A DNA stretch of 23,547 nucleotides. It comes from JAAYAY01 sp964429355. Its GTDB lineage: Bacteria; Planctomycetota; Planctomycetia; Pirellulales; Thermoguttaceae. The DNA lies in assembly GCA_964429355.1 (NCBI GenBank), contig CAYSCH010000116.1, positions 1-23,547 of the forward strand. Direction: 5' to 3'. The translations under genes were made by a program, and so were the position numbers. Positions 10,101 to 15,289 of this stretch are shown piece after piece. The notes below the pieces were generated by a model, which did no database searches, was not told the origin of the DNA, and saw only the letters and a list, made by a program, of their open reading frames with translations. The first letter of the stretch is position 1. Each line of letters begins with the position of its first letter.

Positions 10101-13100
10101 TCACGGTCTCTTCCGACGACACGTCGGAAGGCAGCGTCGCACCCGCCGTGCTGATCTTCACGGCCGAGAATTGGAGACTGGCGCAGACGGTGACGGTCAC
10201 CGGCGTCAATGACGACGTGGACGATGGGGATATTGCGTACACGATCGTGACCGCGGCGGCCAGCGCCGACCCGAAGTACAACAACCTCGAAGCGGTCGAC
10301 GTCGCGGTAACGAACACCAACGATGACATGGCCCGCGTCACGGTAGCGCCCACGTCGGGCCTGGTGACAACCGAGGCGGGTGGCACGGCATCCTTCACCG
10401 TCCGGCTCAGTAGCGAGCCGACCGCTCCCGTGACAATAAGCGTCACGTCCAGCGACACGACCGAAGGCACGGTCGCGCCGGTGGACATCGTCTTCACGGC
10501 AGCCGACTGGAATTCGGCGCAGACGGTGACAGTGACAGGCGTCAACGACGACGGGGACGACGGGGATATCGCCTACACGATCGTGACCGCGGCGGCCAGT
10601 GGCGACCCGAAGTACAACAACCGCGAAGTGGCCGACGTCGCGGCAACGAACACCGACGACGACACGGCCGGCATTACGGTCCATCCCACGTCGGGTCTGA
10701 TCACGACCGAAGCGGGCGGCACGGCCTCCTTCACGGTGCGGCTCGATAGCGAGCCGACCGCTCTGGTGACGATTAGCGTCGCCTCCAGCGACACAACCGA
10801 AGGCAGGGTCGCGCCAGTGAGCTTGGTGTTCACGCCTGAGAACTGGAATTCGGCTCAGACGGTGACGGTGACCGGCATCAATGACGACGTAGACGATGGC
10901 GACATCGCCTACACGATCGTAACCGCGGCGGCCAGTGTCGACCCGAAGTATAACAACCTCCAAGTGGCCGACGTCGCGGCAACGAACACGGACGACGATA
11001 CGGCTGGGATCACTGTTGATGGAACCACTGGCCTTTCGACCAGCGAGTCGGGCGGAACAGCCGAGTTCACCATCGTCCTCGACAGCGAGCCGACTGCCGA
11101 CGTCCTCGTCACGGTCTCTTCCGACGACACGTCCGAGGGGACCGTCGCACCAACCGTGCTGATCTTCACGCCTGAGAACTGGAATTCGGCTCAGACGGTG
11201 ACGGTGACCGACGTCAATGACGACGTGGACGACGGGGATATTGTCTACACAATCGTGACCGCGGCGGCCAGTGCCGACCCGAAGTACAACGACCTCGAAG
11301 TAGCCGACGTTGCGGCAACAAACGCGGACGACGATTCGGCCGGTGTCACGGTCACACCCACGTCGGGCCTGGTGACGACCGAGACGGGCGGCACGGCCGA
11401 GTTCACCATCGTCCTGGACAGCCAGCCCACTGCCGACGTGACCGTCACGGTCTCTTCTGATGACACGTCGGAGGGCAATGTTGCACCCGCTGTGCTGACC
11501 TTCACGGCCGAGAACTGGAGACTGGCGCAAACGGTGGCTCTCACCGGCGCAGATGATGACGTGGATGACGGCGACGTGACCTTCACCGTTCTGGCCGACG
11601 TTTCCAGTGCGGACCCGCTCTACGACGCGATGATCATCCCCGCCATCGCCGTCACCAACTCGGACGACGACACGGCAGGCGTCACGGTCACACCCAGGTC
11701 GGGCTTAGTGACGACCGAGGCGGGTGGCACGGCATCCTTTACGGTGCGGCTCGATAGCGAGCCGACCGCTCCGGTGACAATTAGCGTCACTTCCAGCGAC
11801 ACGACCGAAGGCACGGTCGCGCCAGTGGATCTGGTGTTCACGCCCGCCAACTGGAATTCGCCGCAAACGGTCACCGTCACGGGCATCAATGACGACGGGG
11901 ACGATGGGATTATTGGCTACACGATCGTGACCGCGGCGGCCAGCGCCGACTCGAAGTACGACAACCTCGAAGTGGCCGACGTTGCGGTAACGGACACCGA
12001 CGACGACACGGTCGGCGTCACGGTCACGCCCACGTCGGGTCTGGTGACGACCGAGGCGGGTGGCACGGCATCCTTCACGGTGCGGCTCGATAGCGAGCCG
12101 ACCGGTAACGTAACAATCGCCCTTTCTTCCAGCGACACGACCGAAGGCACGGTCGCGCCAGTGAATCTGGTGTTCACGGCTGAGAACTGGAACTCGGCTC
12201 AGACGGTGACGGTGACCGGCGTCAATGACGACGGGGACGACGGAGCTATCGCTTACACGATCGTGACGGCCGCGGCCAGTGCCGACCCGAAGTACAACAA
12301 CCTCGACGTGGCCGACGTTGCAGCAACGAACACCGACGACGATACGGCCGGGATCACGGTCGACGGGACCACTGGGCTTTCGACCAGCGAGTCCGGCGGA
12401 ACGGCCGAATTCACCATCGTCCTGGACAGCCAGCCGACTGCCGACGTGACCGTCACGGTCTCTTCTGACGACGCGTCGGAGGGGAACGTTACACCAACCG
12501 TGCTGACCTTCACCGCTGAGAATTGGAACCTGCCGCAATCCATTACCATTACCGGTGCCAATGACGACGTGGATGACGGCGACGTGGTCTTCACTGTCGT
12601 TGCAGGAGTCTCCAGCACGGATCCGCTCTACGACGCGATGATCGTCCCCGGCGTCAGCGTCACCAACGCGGACGACGACACGGCCGGGATCACGGTCACG
12701 CCCACGTCGGGCCTGGTGACGACGGAGGCGGGCGGCACGGCATCCTTCACGGTACGGCTCGACAGCGAGCCGACGAGCGATGTGACCATTGCCGTCTCCT
12801 CCAGCAATACGGCCGAAGGCGCCGTCTTGCCGGCAACGCTGACCTTTACCCCCCAGAACTGGGACGTGGCACAAACGGTGACCGTCACCGGTGCCGACGA
12901 CGAGGTGGACGACGGCCAAGTCGGTTACTCCATCGTGACGGCCATGGCCGTCAGCAATGACGGGGACTACAACGGCCTGGACGCTGCCGATGTCGCGGTG
13001 ACCAACGAAGATGACGACGAGGGTTTTGTACCGGTGGACCTGGGAAGAGTCGATTTCCGGCGGCTGGAGGCGCTCGATCCGGCGGCCGGAGAACTCTGGT

Positions 13101-14296
13101 TCCGCATGGAGATGGCCCACGACGGCTGGTTGACCATCCTGCCGGTCGGCGTGACCATCGAACCAACACTGACCGTGGGCGTGTACGATCCCAGCGATCG
13201 GGAGACCCCGTTGGCGGAATCGTCAGAGCGTATCGACCACACGGTTGCCGAGAGCCAGATCTGCCTCCTGAAGGTGACCGGCACGGCCTCGAACGTCAGT
13301 CTCCTGGTGGCCAACCTGGTCCATCAGCAGGACGGTGCCGTCACGGTCTACGGTACGGACCAGGCCGACGAGTTCAAGTTCATCGGCACGGCCGCTCGCC
13401 AGGTGATCATCAACACCGTTCCGTACGGCTACCCGGCTGCCGAACTGGCCAGTGTCGATTTTGTCGGCGGCGAGGGCCGGGATACGGCTTGGCTCTACGA
13501 TTCGACGGGCAACGAAAACCTGGAAGCCTGGCCCGATCACGCTGTACTGGTGAACGGTCCCGGCGATACGGAGCAGGACTATACCGTCCAGCTCAGTGGC
13601 ATCGAGGATCTGCTCGCCTACGCCACGAGCGGCGGTACCGACTCGGCCGTCTTCCATGGCTCCGAAAAGGCCGACAAGCTCAAGAGCTACGCAGATTCTG
13701 TCCGCCTCCGAGCCGTCAACTCCTGCTACACGCTGCGAGCCAAAAAGTTCGGAACGATCGCCGGTGACGCCGGTAGCGGCGGCAACGACAAGGATATCGC
13801 TGTCTTCGAAGGCTCCGACGCAAACGACACCTTCCGCTACAACGGCGTCGGCAACTCAGCTCAGATGGAGGGCAAACGCCGCGATCACATCGCCTCCGGC
13901 TTCGAGTCCGTCATTGTCCGTGCTGGGGACGGAACGAATGACGTGGCCTGGCTCACCGATCTGGCGGCAGCCAACGACGTCTTTTACTTCAAGGGCCACA
14001 AGACGAAGCTCGAGAGCGAAAGCTTCGACCTCACCGTTCGCTCCTTTGATGAAGTCCACGCCACGGCCGGCCAGAGCGGGTTCGACGTGGCCCGAATCTA
14101 CGATACCTCAGGCAATGACCATCTCGAAGCGGCCGGCGACATCGCCTGCCTCTATCGCCGTAGCGGCACGGAACTCGACCTCTTCTACGAGGCCATCGGC
14201 TTCGAACGAGTCAAGGCCTACAGCGAAGCCGGCGACGACACGACCGACATCGCCGAACACTCCTTCGAACTCCTGCTTGACGGGTGGGAGGAGTAA
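1187..14296 (+). CDS. Giant exported multidomain protein: LEPR-XLL, metallopeptidase-like head, Calx-beta/GEVED/FG-GAP/beta-helix modules
   Basis: 4369 residues, counting the codons across a ten-N gap. In order: a basic leader and the LEPR-XLL-type motif MEPLEDRRLLSA (38-49); a metallopeptidase-like domain (about 60-300) with HEVGH at 229-233, Asp239 in the third-ligand position and a Met-turn-like SIMGG around Met276; a beta-sandwich (305-423); an SdrD-B-like domain (425-650) interrupted at about 467-622; a Calx-beta-like domain (686-788); one 115-aa-type repeat with the gap (791-916); GEVED (917-1075); six FG-GAP/VCBS repeats (1084-1377); three 115-aa repeats (1381-1725); CSLREA plus a Gly-rich beta-helix and a choice-of-anchor-like end (1724-2240); a second such block (2252-2675); a second GEVED (2675-2833); Calx-beta (2838-2936); nine 112-aa repeats (2937-3944); and a degenerate hemolysin-like tail (3945-4369). 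Probably a secreted or surface adhesin with possible protease activity. No C-terminal sorting signal is evident. Confidence 0.9.
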   Translation: MDRSFWQRVYGAFRSLGRSSQASSPGRRRAPGSRRIPMEPLEDRRLLSAIPFGATERDTSEFMLGNVHVSLVLFESDGSIDPNQEDWTPLQINEVKTKVSAGLTWWEEALALRNTTHALDFEIDFTYADTPISTPYEPITRPSDEIGLVIDSFLDAVGANTTAGSTADMNAYNHSRRLAEDTDWAFTIFIVHSANDDDGRYPNGANAWALAGGPYTVIQYHRSEVTVAHEVGHIFYALDEYIGGRSYYDHRGYYNTQNINAYEEHPVPETRVPSIMGGASGSDVWSEHLISPSGAEMLGWRDSDADGILDVLDVPLTLEGSGQYDPNTRHYHFRGTSSVQTLPNLNPSGLGNDITTNKVSRLEYRVDGGEWTTAATYGEHVAEIDVSIGPLPTGYHDIELRTISDESGVVSQVFVANTDLPSATLHEGINGFAWHDFNGNELWGSGETGLVGRTIALLNESGLPVLDPTSLEPDDYATGTILNTVDPNVTLSAIGTGVASNEVNVQSKTTTSTGTRLFGHVLAGGNLNTTWKGDSRQLRMDFTSPVKSVSIDATAIYDNSVGRLSVYDHDDNLLAYYDTSLLAEGSIETMVVSRPQADIAYAIASGIPGRNVRLDNLVYAVDAIAITDRFGSYAFRDIPAGSYVVRSMPYGSWEPTAPVSAERIVSLSAGEMLGGVDFGSWLGASPTLTVSVHSSEIAENAGADATTATVTRAYADTGAALTVILTSNDLSEVHTPVDVTIPAHEVSATFGIDAVDDALLDGTQTVTITTSAAGFTPGSDNVDVADDETPEFTITETGGSTSVSETGTADTFFVILDCGPPSNVVITVTIANTAEAAVDKTSLTFTXXXXPATLTFTPANWNQAQTVIVTGVDDMIVDGNQLTTITLSIDDANSDSAFQLVADKTVLVTTTDDDHFDFGDAPAPYATTLSSDGARHVALGPTLGGSRDWEVDGFPSAAADGDDNTGTPDDEDGVTFGTIQVGQLGATATVNVQNAPAGARLDAWIDFNGDGSWGGPFEHIADNVTVVNGDNTITFDVPSWAAAGETYARLRLSTAGNLAPSGVASDGEVEDYQVAIVRPEAASGIFAAHTISTEADWAMSVFAADMDGDGDMDVLSASFSDDKIVWYENDGSESFVAHMIAAVPGADSGDPSVTAADLDGDGDLDVVSTSDFGRKIAWYENDGAGGFATHVITTSANGVLGASVVDMDGDGDMDVIPASASLPTIEWYVNDGHRTFAARTVIDSPIGTWSIFGADMDGDGDMDLLSGNSTYNSLDWHENDGNESFTTHAIDTLSGHVRSVFAADVDGDGDLDAVCGASDKISWYENDGNESFASHQIMASVRWAESVIAADVDADGDLDVLAALQNDNKIAWYENLAPIPGFTIAETDEATSVSEAGTTDTFTVVLDVAPLSNVVITVTSGDTGESVVAPATLTFTVANWNQAQTVTVTAVNDDFVDGNQTSTLTLAIDDGASDNAFDALADKTVLVTTTDNDLPGFTITESSGSTSVSESGTTDTFSVVLSAAPLSNVVINVTSGDVGEGVVAPATLTFTPANWNQAQTVTVTGVDDATVDGSQVTTITLSIDDANSDNAFDALANQTVLVTTTDNDLPGFAITESSGSTSVSESGTTDTFTVVLNAAPLTSVVITVTSGDTGEGVVAPATLTFTPGNWNMPQTVTITGVDDSDVDSDQTTTITLSIDDANSDDDFDSLADQLVNVTNRDNDSIVVTTLDDELDADLNDPDDVSLREALSLAANDVLHPGADIITFSPILDLDVTPGCITLSHGQLTVNSSVMIQGSGASQLTIGADTDGNGEGESRIFYIGPGVTAALNGLSMTGGYTSYSGGAVFNDGAVVTIADSIVSGNRAPEGNGGGIYSEGGQLTLNGTTIAGNAAQAGGGITSKAGALFICQSDIFENTAENTGGGVHGESGTLTVDHSTISGNVGPLGGGVYNLTGELTISHSTIADNSGTTGGGLLTNGEGIVRVSDSNISGNVATYGGGVCSAGASLFVSDSTISTNIAQHSGGGIHSNKGTLVIASSTIRGNSASTGNGGGVFTGLTDTVTISNSVIAGNVAVSAGGLFTNSGQVNVASSPITGNSASFEGGGIYNNQTATLTITNSIVSLNVDASGGQIFSCTSIQGGHNLIGADPRFVQSPGSGIDEVWGTADDVQGDYRLTELSPAVDAGTNLYLDEIDCDGTGPDQQFDLDGSGSIGDYAIGSDLAGQPRVQGDRTDLGAYEYQGPAAIGRETPAAMVTTLADTVDLYDGLVSLREAIYYHGTQAITDPIVFQTSLGGGRITLAGSSLVIDTSLQIDASSLAPLAIDGNERVRVLTVLADQVDLHSLNIENGNLPSFFGPGGGIYNASGSLTITNSTIAYNRGGFGGGIDNWSGILTLSGCEIRQNAAGIHGGGLYNGKGTVLLTDCVLSGNSSQNDGGGMASESVTGAVTVLNTYFLGNSARYGGGIMNSGGPLFIAGSAIVGNLATVEGGGIRNSAGTMAIASSTIAENEAGSLGGGIQAGNAEYSYNTIVAGNLAPSGVDIAGQIDGGYNNLIGDGTDMTGLTDGVDGNRVGSATVPIDPRFVDSQTYADISGPDQVFGTEDDGPLGDYHLGLGSPAIDVGSNLFLDETDSDTSGPDAVIDLDGSGTLGDYMITIDLDGRPRVAETAVDIGAYEIVLDFGDAPLPYPTTAAEDGARHIVVGPMLGDSRDPETNATHSAADSDDTWGPVDDEDGVTFTSLLAPGMIATVEFITSGDGLLNGWIDFNGDGDWAETGEQIFVDESLGAGQNFRSLNVPLDAVITEQTFARFRISSSGGISYVGEAPDGEVEDHAVSIEPAELALTITSASVSENGGTMEGTISRNTSTVGDLLVVLQSSDPTETSVPATVMIPDGSISVSFTMSIVDDAFDDGDHTVTVTASAANFSGNTAQFAVLDDDTAAVTVNPTTALTTTESGGTAEFTIVLNSEPTADVTVTVSSDDTSEGSVAPAVLIFTAENWRLAQTVTVTGVNDDVDDGDIAYTIVTAAASADPKYNNLEAVDVAVTNTNDDMARVTVAPTSGLVTTEAGGTASFTVRLSSEPTAPVTISVTSSDTTEGTVAPVDIVFTAADWNSAQTVTVTGVNDDGDDGDIAYTIVTAAASGDPKYNNREVADVAATNTDDDTAGITVHPTSGLITTEAGGTASFTVRLDSEPTALVTISVASSDTTEGRVAPVSLVFTPENWNSAQTVTVTGINDDVDDGDIAYTIVTAAASVDPKYNNLQVADVAATNTDDDTAGITVDGTTGLSTSESGGTAEFTIVLDSEPTADVLVTVSSDDTSEGTVAPTVLIFTPENWNSAQTVTVTDVNDDVDDGDIVYTIVTAAASADPKYNDLEVADVAATNADDDSAGVTVTPTSGLVTTETGGTAEFTIVLDSQPTADVTVTVSSDDTSEGNVAPAVLTFTAENWRLAQTVALTGADDDVDDGDVTFTVLADVSSADPLYDAMIIPAIAVTNSDDDTAGVTVTPRSGLVTTEAGGTASFTVRLDSEPTAPVTISVTSSDTTEGTVAPVDLVFTPANWNSPQTVTVTGINDDGDDGIIGYTIVTAAASADSKYDNLEVADVAVTDTDDDTVGVTVTPTSGLVTTEAGGTASFTVRLDSEPTGNVTIALSSSDTTEGTVAPVNLVFTAENWNSAQTVTVTGVNDDGDDGAIAYTIVTAAASADPKYNNLDVADVAATNTDDDTAGITVDGTTGLSTSESGGTAEFTIVLDSQPTADVTVTVSSDDASEGNVTPTVLTFTAENWNLPQSITITGANDDVDDGDVVFTVVAGVSSTDPLYDAMIVPGVSVTNADDDTAGITVTPTSGLVTTEAGGTASFTVRLDSEPTSDVTIAVSSSNTAEGAVLPATLTFTPQNWDVAQTVTVTGADDEVDDGQVGYSIVTAMAVSNDGDYNGLDAADVAVTNEDDDEGFVPVDLGRVDFRRLEALDPAAGELWFRMEMAHDGWLTILPVGVTIEPTLTVGVYDPSDRETPLAESSERIDHTVAESQICLLKVTGTASNVSLLVANLVHQQDGAVTVYGTDQADEFKFIGTAARQVIINTVPYGYPAAELASVDFVGGEGRDTAWLYDSTGNENLEAWPDHAVLVNGPGDTEQDYTVQLSGIEDLLAYATSGGTDSAVFHGSEKADKLKSYADSVRLRAVNSCYTLRAKKFGTIAGDAGSGGNDKDIAVFEGSDANDTFRYNGVGNSAQMEGKRRDHIASGFESVIVRAGDGTNDVAWLTDLAAANDVFYFKGHKTKLESESFDLTVRSFDEVHATAGQSGFDVARIYDTSGNDHLEAAGDIACLYRRSGTELDLFYEAIGFERVKAYSEAGDDTTDIAEHSFELLLDGWEE
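3557..3934 (+). repeat. Solitary copy of the 115-aa repeat, broken by the N gap
   Basis: This unit (FTITETGGSTSVSE to the DDD motif) belongs to the same family as the three tandem units at 5327-6361. It measures 378 nt with the Ns, against exactly 345 nt for each intact unit. The surplus of 33 nt sits at the gap, where the SLTFT motif is reached on the left and PATLTFT restarts on the right. Confidence 0.75.
3725..3734. other. Assembly gap (10 Ns) inside a repeat of the giant gene
   Basis: Ten consecutive Ns interrupt the coding sequence. The frame is open on both sides, but ten is a common placeholder length and need not be the true size. Both flanks end or begin within the same repeat motif (LTFT), which is the typical place for a short-read assembly to break. 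Confidence 0.98.
4437..5317 (+). repeat. Six FG-GAP/VCBS-type repeats
   Basis: Six degenerate units of about 45-50 residues, each with AADMDGDGDMDVL-like and WYENDG-like motifs, encode residues about 1084-1377 of the giant protein. The DxDGDxD loops are the calcium-binding signature of integrin-like FG-GAP/VCBS beta-propeller blades. Unit 3 has WYVNDG, unit 4 WHENDG, and unit 6 has lost one loop Gly (DVDADGDLD) and ends in WYENLAP. Six blades would be compatible with a closed propeller; that is an inference from the count only. Confidence 0.85.
5327..6361 (+). repeat. Three tandem repeats of exactly 345 nt (115 aa)
   Basis: Equivalent codons before the FTIAE/FTITE/FAITE motif fall at 5327, 5672 and 6017, a period of exactly 345 nt with no indels. 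Each unit carries TSVSE.GTTDTF, VVAPATLTFT, a (N/G)NW(N/M).(A/P)QTVT motif and a DDxxVD turn, then TTxDND or equivalent. They resemble Calx-beta-like extracellular beta-sandwich repeats. The third ends VTNRDND and passes directly into a CSLREA module. Confidence 0.9.
6356..7905 (+). repeat. First CSLREA plus beta-helix plus choice-of-anchor-like block
   Basis: Opens with VVTTLDDELDADLNDPDDVS followed by LREAL, a CSLREA-type module. It continues with about a dozen degenerate turns of the pattern GGG(I/V)x(N/S)..G.(L/V)T(I/V)..S.I.GN, the signature of right-handed parallel beta-helix or polymorphic-outer-membrane-type repeats. It closes with DPRFVQ, SPAVDAGTNLYLDE and LGAYEYQG, the motifs of the choice-of-anchor domain that usually follows CSLREA repeats. 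It encodes residues about 1724-2240. Confidence 0.8.
7940..9210 (+). repeat. Second CSLREA-like plus beta-helix plus choice-of-anchor-like block
   Basis: Repeats the order of the preceding block with a shorter helix: AMVTTLADTVDLYDGLVSLR, then about eight GGGI-type turns, then DPRFVD, SPAIDVGSNLFLDE and IGAYEIV. It encodes residues about 2252-2675 and leads straight into the second GEVED domain. The first block is longer because it has more beta-helix turns. Confidence 0.8.
9995..13018 (+). repeat. Nine tandem repeats of exactly 336 nt (112 aa)
   Basis: Equivalent codons, at the A of AGVTVTP-like starts, lie at 9995, 10331, 10667, 11003, 11339, 11675, 12011, 12347 and 12683: nine units with an identical 336-nt period and no indels. 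Consensus features: a VTVTPTSGLVTTEAGGTA-like start, SEPT, a (D/N)T(S/T)EG turn, ENW or DW followed by QTVTVTG, NDDxDDGD and, in most units, YTIVTAAASADPKYNN. The acidic NDDxDDGD and TNTDDD stretches could bind calcium between beta-sandwich units; this is an inference. Confidence 0.95.
13320..14293 (+). repeat. C-terminal degenerate hemolysin-like repeats of about 65-75 aa
   Basis: About five loosely related units are visible at the end of the giant protein. They share (D/S).A.(L/V/I)(Y/F/H)(D/G)S..(N/A)D.(L/F/K) cores: AWLYDSTGNENLEA, AVFHGSEKADKLKS, AVFEGSDANDTFRY, AWLTDLAAANDVFY and ARIYDTSGNDHLEA. Each core is followed by a variable strand region ending in a FE.V.A or similar motif. They recall Gly/Asp-rich hemolysin-type repeats but lack the regular GGxGxDxLx nonapeptide, so calcium binding is doubtful. 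Confidence 0.6.
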
Positions 14297-14349
14297 CGGG
14301 GAGGTGAATGGTCCATGGCGGTCGCAGAACAGGACTACTACCCATCCGG

Positions 14350-14368
14350 AAAGGAGGCAGTCTCCTTT
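14350..14368. terminator. Stem-loop between convergent genes, possible bidirectional terminator
   Basis: AAAGGAGgcagtCTCCTTT forms a 7-bp perfect stem with a 5-nt loop, 54 nt after the stop of the giant gene and 44 nt before the stop of the minus-strand DUF1349-like gene. The A-run and T-run at the stem feet would give a short U-tract on either strand. The stem is short and the U-run only three long, so termination is plausible but not assured. Confidence 0.45.
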
Positions 14369-14411
14369 GGCCTTCGGCGTTGCGATCCATGGTGCTGTGT
14401 GACTACGATTC

Positions 14412-15050
14412 CTATGGCAGCTTTTCGACGATCAGCCGATCGAAGCGGACCCAACGAACAACGTCCGGGAAGCCGTTCTGGGTGAAGAGGCCGAAGCGAG
14501 GCTTGCCCTCGGCTTCGAAGGTGCACTTCTCGCAATCGGACCACTCCTGTTCGTCCTTGAGCCGCCACTGGCCGGTGACGCCGTCGGGTTCGACCTTGAG
14601 GCGAAGCTCCAGGTTGGCCGTTGGGACTTCGATCTTGCTGATCACGTTCCCCCGACCGGCAAGCTCGCGGGCCACGACAATGTACATCTTTCCGTCGATC
14701 TGCTCGCTGATGAGCTTGACGAAATTGTCGTCGTCCAGATACCAGAGGAGGCCGGCCTGCTCGTATTTCTCCTTGGGCTCGTGAGCCACGGTCACCCGTG
14801 CCGCCATGGCCTGCGGAGGCAAAGCTTTGAGAAGGAGGAGATTCTTGGCGTCGTTACCCCCCCAGATGCGTCCGGACTGGGAGCGGACGTGGAGGTGGCC
14901 GTCTTCAATGCGCCATTCGTCCTTGTCTTCACGAAGCCACTCCAGATCGGCGTTCAACTTGCCGTCGAATTTCTCTTCCAGCAGCACGCCGGCGTCACCG
15001 GCAGCGGTCAATGCGAACAGGCCCGAAAGAATCAGCGCGGAACATACCAT
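14412..15050 (-). CDS. Secreted DUF1349-like (concanavalin A-like fold) protein
   Basis: 212 residues, start ATG at 15050-15048, stop TAG at 14414-14412. A GGAGG site (revcomp of 15060-15064) lies 9 nt upstream. Residues 1-18 (MVCSALILSGLFALTAAG) are a signal peptide. The mature part reads as one beta-sandwich domain: EKFDGKLNADLEWLRED, WRIEDGHLHVR, KNLLLLKALPP, YEQAGLLWYLDDDNFVKL, then a C-terminal PRFGLFTQNG and WVRFDRLIV. This pattern fits the DUF1349 / LamG-like concanavalin family, some members of which accompany glycan-degrading enzymes. It is transcribed away from the GH29 gene. No catalytic residues are evident; a sugar-binding or accessory role is an inference. Confidence 0.8.
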   Translation of the reverse strand: MVCSALILSGLFALTAAGDAGVLLEEKFDGKLNADLEWLREDKDEWRIEDGHLHVRSQSGRIWGGNDAKNLLLLKALPPQAMAARVTVAHEPKEKYEQAGLLWYLDDDNFVKLISEQIDGKMYIVVARELAGRGNVISKIEVPTANLELRLKVEPDGVTGQWRLKDEQEWSDCEKCTFEAEGKPRFGLFTQNGFPDVVRWVRFDRLIVEKLP

Positions 15051-15289
15051 CGTCGTTGGCCTCCGTTAAATACCTTAGAACCGCTGAGAAAATCATCACG
15101 TGTGCCCATCCATGGCCATGGGAAACTCCCTCGTCTTCAGTCATGGCTGCGTCAGCACCACCCCCAGTCTATCGACGAGCCCATCGGCATGCCAGGGATT
15201 TGCCTGCCTTGCTTGCACATGCGGGGCCTCTCTGCGAAAATTCATCCTACGCCGGCTCATCCGATCAGCGACGATCTGTCCAAGCGGAA
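15051..15289. other. Divergent intergenic region upstream of the DUF1349-like and GH29 genes
   Basis: This 239-nt gap must hold promoters for both directions. It contains a perfect 12-nt palindrome, CCATGGCCATGG, at 15110-15121, which could be an operator. An open frame continues rightward into the GH29 gene through this region but has no ribosome site and no signal peptide, so I treat it as non-coding. Confidence 0.5.

Noticed and set aside
9761..11530. A 589-codon minus-strand open frame over the 336-nt repeats
   Set aside because: It is the periodic mirror of the tandem repeats. Because each unit is a multiple of three with no indels, one stop-free antisense unit makes the whole array stop-free.
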